From Lucinisca nassula (lineage: Eukaryota > Mollusca > Bivalvia > Lucinida > Lucinidae), in contig OY757013.1 in NCBI GenBank assembly GCA_963580285.1, positions 132,181,027-132,245,026 of the forward strand: a stretch of DNA of 64,000 nucleotides, written 5' to 3'. The notes beneath the pieces were generated by a model. The model did not search any database and was not told where the DNA came from. It saw nothing but the letters and a program-made list of their open reading frames with translations. The position numbers and the translations under genes were made by a program. Shown here one piece after another: positions 34,501 to 47,100 of the stretch. How positions within the stretch are numbered: position 1 is the first letter of the stretch; each line of letters starts with the position of its first letter.

Positions 34501-37500
34501 CGCCCATTTCTTAGCACGGAATTTCAATGCTGCAGTCACTTCGGTTACCAACGTCCGCCATATTGTGTTGACACTGGAGGAATGTTTAGTGACGTCACGT
34601 ATCGTGCATGACGTCAACCTTAACGACAGCGCATTCAAGGTTGTAATTAACCAGTACATTTATCAAACACGCGATTATATTCGATTTTGGGTCGGAACAC
34701 CAGGGTCAGAACATAAATTTCTATCCCAGGGTAAAATCACGGATTTCCATGTCTGGTCTGCAAGAAATATCATTCCAAGCCCCGATGGGTAGAGGTATTA
34801 GCCTTTGTAGTTGGCTACACATATGTGCAACAGAAGAACATATACTAGACAACGTTATGGGGCTTTTCTCATGTGTCTCGCTTCAAAAGGTATTTTTAAA
34901 CACTCCAACATGAGTTCATATATATCAAGCCTATACTCACTTCATAAATTTCAGCAATTTCTCTTCTGTTTCACAATACCAGTATTTTTCTCTGTACTCA
35001 ACAACAAACTCTGACTTGCCAGGCTTTATGGCTTCATATCTAAAACATAGAATCAAATTATTATTAATATCATTAGAATGATACAACCATCTGACTAAGG
35101 AAATTTTTTTCCATCATCACGAAAAACACGTCTAAATAATTTTGACCCCTTGAACCCCACTTTTATATTGTATAACGTGGGTTAACAGGGGTTTACCTTA
35201 TTTTTCTTATTTCTGCTCTAAAATATAGATTGTGGGTACTCATTAGAACCGCCTCTATGACGCGGTTCTAACGAGTACCCATAATCTATATTTTGTGCAG
35301 ATATAAGAAAAATATCACAACTTTTCATCCTAATATAATCATTTTTTGGTGGTAAAGTTTACAATATATTTGTATAGGCGTGTTTTCGTAATGTGACTCC
35401 AAAATTAACATTTTTTTCTGACAGAAATTTGTGATATTTTCTTATTTCTGTGCCAAACAAAGATTTGGGGTGCACTTTAGAACTGGCTCAATGAGGCAGT
35501 TCTAACGAGGATCCACAATCTATATTTTTGAACAACAATTAAGAAAATCATGGATATCCATGTAAACCCCACTTTTCTCTACAAAGAAAGGGATTTACAA
35601 GAGTATTTAAGGAGTATGGGATCACCTGGCAGATTTTTCCGCCATTTTTCAAAGGAAGACAACTTCGGGACTTCCTGTTCACTTTTCTATAAGCCATATC
35701 CCACTGAAAAAGGGGTCTACTCTTAAAGGAAAGAATTTGCTCCTTAGGAGCAAATACTTTCCTTTAAGAGTTGACAACTATTGTCATGGGAGACAAAAAT
35801 ACTTTTGCTGGAGTTGCTTCCCCTGAAGGTGTTCCCATTCCCCTTAATACAAAGACTTGTTAACTCTCACAATGCTAAATATTTCAATATGCTATTCACT
35901 CCCAATTTTCAACCATTTGTGTTGCATTAGTTCAATTTTACCATCTGATTCCAACTTCTTTCTTAAAAAGTATTAGAAAATATCACAAAAATACAAGTTA
36001 CTTTTGTCCAAAACTTATGTTCTGATATCTATGCAAATATAAAATTGATTTGGAGGGTTGTGGTGTAGTGACAAAGCATTGGATTTGAGATTAAGAGGTA
36101 GCCGGTTTGATCCCTGAAAGCACCATGCATTGTTTCCTTGAGCAAGAGTTTCCTTGAGCAAGAGACTTTATCCACATTGTTTCTATCCAGGAAGAGGAAG
36201 AAAAGAGGGTCACATTGAACTAAATGTGCTATCCTCTATAAATAAAGACGATTACCAGTACATCCAAGACCCCAATTTTTATATGGAAGTGTACTGTCAA
36301 AGTCATATATGCCTATCAATTTGCTTGCATAACATGGCTAAACAGACTCTATTAACAACCTGCTTTTCAAAAATCGAATGGATTCTTGAGTTCCTTAGAA
36401 AACTTCCCTGCCATCATGTGAACAAGTCCTTGAAATGAACACCCCACTAAACCCCACTTTATATATAGAAAACTTGGGCTTATGGGGGGCATACATTTTT
36501 CTTATTTCTGCTCCAAGACAAAGGTTTAGAGTACTTGTTAGAACTGCCTCAACGAGGAGATTCTAGCGAGCACCCAGATCCTATGTTTGCAGTAAAAATA
36601 AGAAAAATGTAACAGATTTTCATCAGAAAAGTAACCATTTTTGAGATGCCAAAAAATGCACTATGTCACACAGGTGTGTTATCATACGGGTAACTTCTGC
36701 TATTAAAATGCATGTGGATAATTTTGCGAGATTTTTCTTATTTAATCATGAAAATGTATGTTGTGTGTACTCATCAGAATCACCTCAAGGAGTACACATG
36801 ACATACCTATGATTTATAGAAGCTCAACAAGATATCCTTTAGTAGTATCCATTATGCCCCTGACCTGGCACAATGATTAACCCTCGGCAGCTCAACCTAC
36901 CCCTATCTTGAACAAAATTTTCAAGGTCCCAAAGATGTTTGAGTCGTATTTACCCTAAGTGTTTGTACACCTCAACTCCTTACCTGATGCTGAGCCTAAA
37001 AATGGCTGGATGAGTAGCAGTGTAGACCCAGAGGAGATGCCGCAAGATGCCACATCTCATCTGGGTCTACACTGTTTGCTCAGCCCTGTCTGTCTAAACA
37101 TGTAAGGAAAATGTTGTTTACTGTACTCGCCCTATTTACCGCACAGGTTCATATAAAGGCACACCCAAGCTATTGCCAGAAAGAAAATGCACAAGCCCAC
37201 ACTTTACAGTAGCCTCCCCATGATTTCATATTGGGTTTTGGCGCATTTTTGACTCAGACAATCATATGTGACTCATAATTTGCTTTATGGTAAAAAATGG
37301 TGGACAATGTGGAAAAAAATTTAAAATGGAAATAGATGATGTTTATTGTTTTTATCCCAAAGGAACACATCTATATTATCAATAAAATATATACTGGAGA
37401 TAAAACAACAGCGTTGAGTTATATTTTTTTTAGTCTTTAATACACCTGTCCAAACTCACGTAACAGGACAGACATGTTTAATCAATCAAATTCATTCAAG

Positions 37501-40500
37501 AGAAAATCAGTGGTGTATATATCAGGAACACATGTAATTGTTTGTGTTACAATTATTAACTCCTCTACTTCTCAAAACAAGGAAATACATCGCCCATAGC
37601 ATTGAGATCAAGAAAACTTCAAAAGGGAAATTTTAAACTTCTTAACAGCATTTCATCAACCTGATTTTTTTTAAAAAAAAATTTTTCTGAACAGTTTAAC
37701 TTCACTGCACCATCAACACTTAAACAAAGAACCAAATAAGAACCCTTCAGCAGTATATCTGTGTGCACAGAAAGCAGTAAAATGAACCTAATGTGTCACT
37801 GCTTCAACATTTAAAAGGATCTTCAGCTAATGCTTATCACGTAACAGGACAGACATGTACCATTTTACCACTCATGAAGTTACAGAACGTTCATAACACA
37901 AGGCTGTAACAGTTTCAGACTTCTAATATAAGACAAAGCTGTAAATTTAAATTCTGGTAGAGCTCTTTTCTTCCACCAGAACTGGATCACTGACTTTTTT
38001 TTTAAAAAAAAAAGGAGTCTACACGTTCCTGTGAAATGTCATAAAAAAGTGGCCAACATTGAAATATCTCTCCTTGCATAACCGTCTTCTCCATTTATTT
38101 AAGAATAACTTCATTGTTTGGAAAGAGCCTTTTGACCTGCAAGAGAAAAAAAGTTGAATAATTTAATCCCCATGTCTGTCAGTTAACATATCGTTCTCTG
38201 TTTATATTGTAACCAAAGGTCCCTGTCGCGTAGTTGGGTATTCCATATGAGATGCCATATATAGAGAATGCCATGTTCATTTCTTTTGATATCAAGTTTA
38301 CAAGGCAAGATAGAAGTGGAGGCAATAATCAGGAAGCGATACAAACAACCCCTAGCTCCTATCAGAGACACCAAAGGGAAAGAAACACAAACATGAAACA
38401 ACAGACCTAAATGGAAACATCAATAGCGGAAAGCCAAAAGGACATTACTTTCCCACAAAATGGTCAATAGGCTATCCAAAATAATATAATATAAGGGACA
38501 CAAACACACAAAGACCAAACATAACAAAAATAAACCACGACAGAAGTACCTATTTTAAAAGACTCGACTTTGAGGACGCTTGTAGAATCGTGAGGCTCGC
38601 CAAGCGATTCTACATGCGTTCTCAAAGTCGAGACTATTAAAATTGATACCAAAGGATACGAATCTGGTATTCTCTTATCAGTTAATATCTCTTATCAGTT
38701 AATACTCTTACAATTTTGCGAATTTTCAGTAGTTCAGTTCAAGAAAGGCAATGTCATGTTGACCTGATAAAACTGACTTGTCCTGACATAGCATATTTTT
38801 ATCAAGTCGAGGTGTAACAATGTAATTAATACAGGAGGTAGATGATAAATTCTAATACAGAATATATGGGACGACCCATCTACGCAGCTGGCACCTTTGA
38901 TATTACAAACTGTCAAAAATAAAAAAGTAACATTTCAATGTACAATTGAAACATGACGAAAGAACTTTGTTTAAAGCAAGGCTGTGAAAATCTCTTCTCA
39001 TCTAGGGACAGACATGTTAACAGACAAAACTAACTTATCCAACCAAATATCTCCGCCCCCGCCCATAGGGGCTTGAAGAAATATATGGGCTGCACGAGGC
39101 TTCCACCCAGAGCTGAATCTGGCCCGCACACTAGTACTGGTTAACCGCTTAGATGATCTAAGCCTGTCCAGGAACCGCGGTGCGAGGCGGACCGTCCATG
39201 CTAATAAACCCTTTTGGTTTCATTGGGCGACAGGGCTTGAGATGTCATTTCATCTCAATGTCGGGTAAAAGTCCCACAAAATTGGAAGCAACGTCTCCAA
39301 AATGACCTTTACAGTGTTGACGGGGACGTTAAACCTCAAATCAAACAAACAAAACCAACCAAATATCTACTAGACCAGAAAAAAGACAGACATGAAATAG
39401 TGAAAGAATAGTAGAGAACAAACAAATAAGAATCAAAGAGTTTACTGACGATAACTTTTTTGTATCAAAACGTGTGGGCATCTGTTAGAGTCGCCTTAAT
39501 AAGATCACTCTAACAAACACTCACAACATTTGTTTTCTTTACAAATATTCATTTAAAAATCCCAGAATCATCCTCCAGCTCTTACCCTATATTTTTTGCT
39601 TATGACCCTTCATATACTTGTTCCAGGGCAAGTAAATTGAATTTTTCTACTTGTCTGCAGTCATAATTGACAAGTATGTCAAGTCGGTTATAGTACTTCC
39701 ACAGCGTTGTTTGAGGTATATTCAAATTTGAACATATTAGACTACCTCTGCAACATAAAGTCTAAATTCATCTGCTGCACTACGATTTAAAAACACATCT
39801 GTGTGTGTGTGTGTGTGTGTGTTCTAGTACACTACTACAACAAATGAATGGTTGTCATCTCAAATCAGATAATAAGTTATACTGTTTTCATGCGAAGTAA
39901 ATTCCCAAATAGTTTGAGTAAGGTGAGTTACTTACTCTGTATCCAGGCTTTCAAGAAGGGTTGTGAGACTGACATAGATCTCCATTTCCAAGGCTTTGAT
40001 TGAGTTAATAAATCATTATGCATGTTTATTGTTGGGAACAAGCATCTAACCTTTCGGCCGGTAACATATGTTTAAGCCCCCCAGTGGCATGTGCTGCTGA
40101 CCGTTCTAAGGCGGTAGTTTTGGTGTTGGTCTTTTGCTGTTATTTTGTTGTATGTCTAGTTGTTGTTTAGTGTTTTCTAAAGGTCTGATCACCCCATGTG
40201 GAGAAGAGAGGGCTGATTGTTCCATTTCAGACACTCATAATTGTTCTTGTTTTGTGTATGTTTCCTCTTCCTCTTGGTGTCGAGAGTGGGCTGCGTCATG
40301 TGATTTGGTCTTTCTTGTAAAATTTTACATCCCAAAGCTTATACCTGAAAAAGGGGAAATAATGTGCTATGGGTACGAAGCAGTATAATTGAAAGTCTGT
40401 TAAACATATACCAAAACACAGGAAATGGCTAGGAAAAAAACATAGAAGTGTCTCACGTTCCGCCTAACCACTGGTGCATTACAATATAGATTCTGGACAA

Positions 40501-41071
40501 CCTGTATTTTGTGCTCATGACCAACAATGGTTACAAATGTTTAAATGTTTTGATGTTCAAATACTTGAAAAATAAAAAATCAGAACACTGTTCTTTCTTT
40601 GTTCATTTTGTTATTTACCATTCCAGTAAACAGCTTTATTTAGGTCAAATTGGTGCGTTAACCTAATTACACTTCCCCTGACAGACTAATTTGTTTTCGT
40701 GAGGGACTGACATTTACCCTTCTTGAAAATTAATATCAGTCTCCATGTAAGAATACGACCGGATTGAGGGACCGGTCCAATGTCCTTTGATCTACAGTCC
40801 AGAAAACATCCGACAGTGTGGTCCAGGTCTGTAAATGAGACCCAGGTTATGAATATTCTTCAAAATGGGCATCTTAAAAACAAGGTAGTTTACCTGTATC
40901 TACAGAGCTCAGATCACCATACAGAGACTGGTCTTCAAAAATTTCGAATGTTAACCATGGGCTGGTCTATATCAGTGGCGTGAAACTCTGCTGCTGGTAG
41001 TACCTCAAGGACCTCTGCTGTTGGTAGTACCTCTTGGGCCTCTGCAGCCATTGGTGCCTGTGGTTGTTCAT

Positions 41072-41102
<31 letters not shown>

Positions 41103-44100
41103 GCAGGTAGGTAGTTTATATCATTTATTAGCATATACAAGGAAAGTCCCGCTTTTCTTCCCGACCACTGGGGCTTGGGGATATAGAATGGGCGGCATGA
41201 TGCATCCACGCAGAGCTAAAACTAACCACGCATAAGTACTGGTAAACCGCTTAGAATGACACTCTGCCCAGGCAAAGTGGTAGGACTCAAACTGTTCAAT
41301 ATAAGCCTTTTGGTTTCACTGGGAAGCAGCGGCTCCAAAATGACCTAGAAGAGTGTTGACGGGGATGTTAAACAGCAAAACAAACAAAACAAAAATCCAC
41401 ACAAAAAAAACAACAAACATCAGAACCACCGCGTTAGGTCGGCCAGTTATCTATTACTGACCGTTTCAAGGCGGTACTTATGTTATGTTACATTTGCTAT
41501 CTCCATGTGCATATTGTCTTCAGCAATATTGCCACCTGGATATTAGCTGCCCACTATACTTCCGTTTTTGCTTATGTTTCAAATAAAGGATACATTTCAG
41601 AACAACCTGCCTCCAATTGCCAACATACTGGGTGTTCAGCTCTGCATGGAAGCATCATTTAGCCCATCTATTTTTTCAAGCCCCGATGGGCGGGGGCCAA
41701 TTATCTGTCTTTGATGTATTAAAAAACACACGAATTTTCATGATCTGGAGATGTGAATAGAAACAACAAGAGGGGGGGGGGGTTGTTGCAGGGCAGATGG
41801 CTGTTTGATTGTGGCTTGTCCCGGCTTGTTTTTCTCCCGGTCTCAGGTAAGGGTCTTAAGTCTATCGGACTGTGGCTTGTCCTGGCTATCTTTTGCTTTA
41901 TTTTTCTGAGACGATAGATTAAATTGCTCGGTTGGAGAAGTTTAACGAGTCCATGCAAAAGCCTATGTTCGGAGCATAAAAAAGAAAAGCTAGTTCAATT
42001 TTTACTACGAAAAAGGACATGTCTCAAGTCATGAAAGGTGGCCAAATTTTGTAGGGGCTTGTTAACGTAATGCTTACTTCTCTCCACTTCAACATATGTT
42101 TAAAAAGATTAAATAATCATCTGACATTTTTGGACTCTTCCACTGGGTCATTTGTCATTAAGGAGTGTATTATTTAGTTTAATATGTTCTATAAAAGGGT
42201 TATCCTTTGGAAGCAATGAATACACCACAGAGCTGAAAAATATGGAGTGTACATGTTTTCTGGGCCAGACTAGCTAGTTTCGGCCAATTAGGCCAATTAA
42301 TTCTATGTTTGACGGAAAATCATGTTAGCAAACATTTCAGGCCCTGATCAGGCGGCGTATTTCTTTCATAAAAATGTTTGGAACCGGTAAACATATTTTC
42401 TCTATTGCAAAACGGTCGTGGATGGAAGTGGATAGAAAACGTTGCTCTGCATGACTCCCGACTTATCCCCGGAAGTGCCTTGTTAATCACCAACAACAGC
42501 AAACAGATGTCTTTACACAAAGCGTTCGACTTTTTCCGGCAAGCGTCTGCTATTTTGCGCCAAAACATAACCATTAACAAGATAGTAGAATAATCCGTTT
42601 TATTAGGCATACATCCACCGTTAGATGTAGCTAATCGTCTTAGAAGCGATTAAATCATTTTCCCATTGATTTTGGATAAATTTTTATGATTGAATAGACA
42701 TAACGTTACCTTATTTTCACACCTTGTCATGCAGAACATTGAAAGCTTACTGATAGCGCCGGAGGTACACACTACACCAGAAATGAAAGACACGCACCGC
42801 CGGTAATTCTGTTTTAATTGGCAATTATATGACCTGGATTAACAATGGTGTCATAATTGAACCGTTATAAATATATGGGTGGTTTGTCTCTTTATCGCCG
42901 ATAAAGCGGACCAGTGTTGCAGTTATTGTCATTTACTTACTGGCCCAATTTTACCGTATTTAAGGAATCAACCGACTGGCAGTTTAGATGATCTTTTTGC
43001 ACTTGCCCGACCGGGCATCGTAATGTCAAAGTGCACCTGCCCGCCGCGATTTAGGACTTGTCCCGGGCGGCCGGGCAATGGAATTATCAGCCCCTGTCTG
43101 TCGTCATATATATTCATGCATCTATCATGTAGATAAATCAAGTAACTAGGACGGACGATTGAAAACTCTCACGTAACCAGGACAGACAATGAACTTAAAT
43201 TCACGTAACAAGGACGGACGATGTGTCTGTCATGTTACGTGCTAAAAGAAAAGTCCGATAAAGTCGTGAGCATGAATCTACTTTTAAAAAACGTGTTGAG
43301 TAAATTTAACAAACGGTTTGGCTGTAACGGCAGTGAGCTAAAAAGATAGCCACCTTGTTTTATTTGAGTAATATTAATCCTTGATGCAAAATAACCCATC
43401 TGTCTTGTTACGTGCACATTTGAACAAACGTCTGTCCGATTTCCAAAGTTCGCAAAAGAAACTGGTCAAAACTCTCACAAACTTCACCGGGTTTTAAAGC
43501 ACATTATTTTGCAACATATTTCCGGTTTATTAGTACATTAATTTGTTTCAACGAAACCAAATACTATCAGATTGATAGAAAATACAGTAAGTTCACGTAA
43601 CTTACCATTTCACGTAATTTTCGGACAGACAGTATGTTATTTAAAATTACGGATCAATGAATCGACAGCGGGATATTTGTTTTCACTCAGATATTGCCGG
43701 TATACATGTAAATTAATGTTACATCGATTTGTTGAGTTTGCTAGCCAGCATCAGGAAATAGGGTTAAAAGTTCACAAATGCACGTAACATTGAAATATTG
43801 ACAGACATCCAGGTAAGCAAACTGAATCGTGATTATTTCCAAAGTTGTTGCACTTATTTGAGTTAGGCTCGATTTATCTAAAGATATGAAGCTGGTGTTG
43901 CATTAAGAATAATAAAAAAACTTTATCAATCATAAACAGTCTAAAATTTCCAAATTAATATTTCGTTCTGCAGTTGACAGACGTTACGTGAATAAGGGTT
44001 GTCAAAATTAAACATTTATTGAGTGAAGAGGAAGTGGCGTAGAAAATTTTTTCCCACTGAAAATAAAAGTTGAAACTTGCTTTATCCTTGTGCATATCTG

Positions 44101-47100
44101 ACAGTTTTAGCAAACATTTCACAATGCTAGAAAACTTGTGTTAAATTACCGTAGCTTAGTTTGTACTCTTAACCCAGGCAGAAAAATAGTATTTTCTGTA
44201 TATAGATGGTACAGTGTAAGGATATAAAATAACACAAGGCGCTGAAACTATTTTTATTATCTCTTTAGTATATCAACAACAGATAAAAACACATACTGCA
44301 ACAAAATATGCGTACAGTAAAATTATTTATAGCATTTAAAAAATTGTATACTAAAATACTCTAAAGCAAATTATGAGTCATGTATATGTGGTGAAGCCTT
44401 CAGCTGAAATTCAACTCGATCTGCAATGTGTCTTAGTTCTTTTTTTGTACTGAGTGTGTGCTTATTAGGTAGATGTCTCATTACAATTTTTTACACAATT
44501 TTGAAAAAAACTGGGTGCACAGTGTGGTAAATAGGTCAATTACGGTATGTTGTTCAGAGAACAAATTTCTGTATTTTTGAAAAACCTCACCGGCATTTTC
44601 CATCCAAGTACGTAACAGGACAATATCCTTTTAGTTCTATGGTTGCACCCTTGACCTCTTCCGGTTTTCGTCGCCTTGGTAACATACTTGGTGGAGGCAG
44701 TTTGTGCGGTGCCAGAGGAGGAACATATTTCTCAGGATCTGCCAGGAACTGATCAAGCTCCTCTTTCCCTGCACACTTGTAGTAGTGGCCTATTCAAAAC
44801 ATGATACAGTGTATGAGAAAAGGAAACTTATCACTTGATGAGAAAAGACTCAGTCGAGTTGACAGCTTGTTTCATTTGACAATGGTTGTATGAGGTTTGA
44901 TTCTCATTACGATAACACATACATGTGCTAAAATGGCATCTTCTTTGTTTGTTTGTTTTGGAGTTTAACAGCCCAGTCAACAATTATTAGGTCATATAGA
45001 GCTGGTAAGTTTACCTATCAACACTTTCCTGGGCATGCTTATACGTAAGCGGTTAACCAGTTCAGTGCACATTCTTTCGCCAGAAACTGACAACTGCCCT
45101 TCTTGAATCAGCGGAAGGGATAAATGACCATAGAAAAGATTTCATGATCAATCTCCATGAAAGAATGTTGCCAACTCCAGTAGGTATCGAACTCGTGTCC
45201 TCATGATCACCAGTCAGACACACATCTGACCGAGCTACCGAGGCCGGCTTTTAGATATGCTTTAAAAGCAGAATTAGTCTTAATTTTACCTGGTCTTAAT
45301 ATATGAATTTCACTGTATTTCACAGTCAGTCAACCTCAGATTAGTCAGTTATAAGATAACATGCCTGTGTAATGTATTGTAATTATTGCTCAGAAAATCT
45401 CATTTTTTCCTGATGAAATTTGTGATATTTCTCTTATTTCTGCTTCAAACATAGTTGTATACAATTGCCTCATTAATGAGTAACCACAATATGTATTTTT
45501 TTAGCATAAGTAATATATAAATCAGATATGCCCTGGAAACCTGACTTTTATCTATATAATGTGGGGTTTTCATGGGTGACTTGTTTGTTTGTATTGGAGT
45601 TTAACGGCCCAGTCAACACTAGTTTAGGTCTTTTTTGAGCCGGTCAGTTTACCTATTCACACTTTTCCTTGGCAAGCCTATACCTAAGCGGTTAACCAGT
45701 ACAGTGCACATTCCTTCGCCAGAAACTGACAACTGCCCTTCTTGAATCAGCGGAAGGGTTCATTGGTGTTAAATACACAGAATTCCTAGCATGATGATCA
45801 GGAGCCAGCTGTCCGAATCTTACAATTTTGTCATTTTTTAATAAATATGACACAATTTATGTGCCAGTGTTTTTGCCGAAAAAATGTTTTGCTACTCCCA
45901 TTTTTCCATCAAAAATAGCAAATTATAAGTTATTGAACTTACTTACGATAACTGAACATTTTGACTATATGAGCCCCGCCAAGCGAATTTGGGTCTTCGA
46001 GCATTCCGTCATGACAAGTTTTAACTGCGCATGCCCAGCCATTCAGAGGGGCCAGGGATATGGCTTTTTGTCTGAAGGTTCCTCTTGATTCACTGCTTGT
46101 AAGAGCGAGCAGCGAAGGTTCTGGCGAGACTGCGCGGAAGCGCAGGCTCACCTGAACCTTCGCTGCTCGCATAGGCGAAAAGTACCAAAATCGCTTGACG
46201 GGGCCCATATGACCATAAATGAACTCATTAACCTTTAACAAAGGACGTTGGCCCCTGCAGTGCTAGGCGCCGTCCCCACATCTGTGTGTGGGTTCGAACC
46301 GCAGTAAAGGCAAATATCTACAGTTGAACTTCCATGGCTCGAACACCAATGGCTCAATTACCATGGCTGAGTCGAACTCGTTCTTGAGTCCCTAGGGAAT
46401 TCCCCTGCATAAGAATAAGTGTGGGATAATTAAGGAGATTTTCGGCTTTTATCTTGCAAATGTATGCTGTATGTACTCATTAGAATCACCTCAATGAGGC
46501 ACTTCTAATGAGTACACACAGCATACATTTTCATTACAGAACATCGAAAAGATGTTCAAAAGTATCTCGTTATGCCTCTTGGCATTAACCTTTAGTGGCT
46601 CGAACTACCGCTGTGTCGAATAAATTTTCATGGTCCCAAAGGGGTTCGAGCCATCGAAGTTAGACTGTATTAACAATGCTTTAAACAACTGGCCCCTGAT
46701 ATTGAGTTGTACAATGAATCAAATCTTACCTCTGAACTCTACAGCAAACTCTAGTGTTTTATTTGTTGAACAGTCAACAAGCTCTCCTCTCAGCGCGAGA
46801 CTGACAGGACAGTATTGGTCAAAGTCTCCCATTCTCTGCAGGAACTCTGTTGGTGTGATACACATATCTGCTATAGAGGCTGCTTTACCTGTGAAAGATA
46901 AAATACTCTTTAGGAAAACATGCCAATATGTGTGATAATGCTCATTTTTTGTCATTTTGTTCTGATGAAAATTTCTAACCTTTATCTTTTTTATGCTTGA
47001 AACACAGTGTGTTCATCTCAACCGCCTCATTGAGGCAATTCCAGTCACTACCCACAATGTAATGTTTTTGTGCAAGGATAAGGAAAGTCATAATTGTATA

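Noticed and set aside
34421..34792. 123-residue open frame
   Set aside because: It runs across the CRE-element hairpin and body; related copies have different frames, so it is a repeat shadow.
42320..42610. 71- and 96-residue open frames on opposite strands
   Set aside because: No recognisable domain or splice context, and both strands are open over the same bases, typical of chance in a GC-richer patch.
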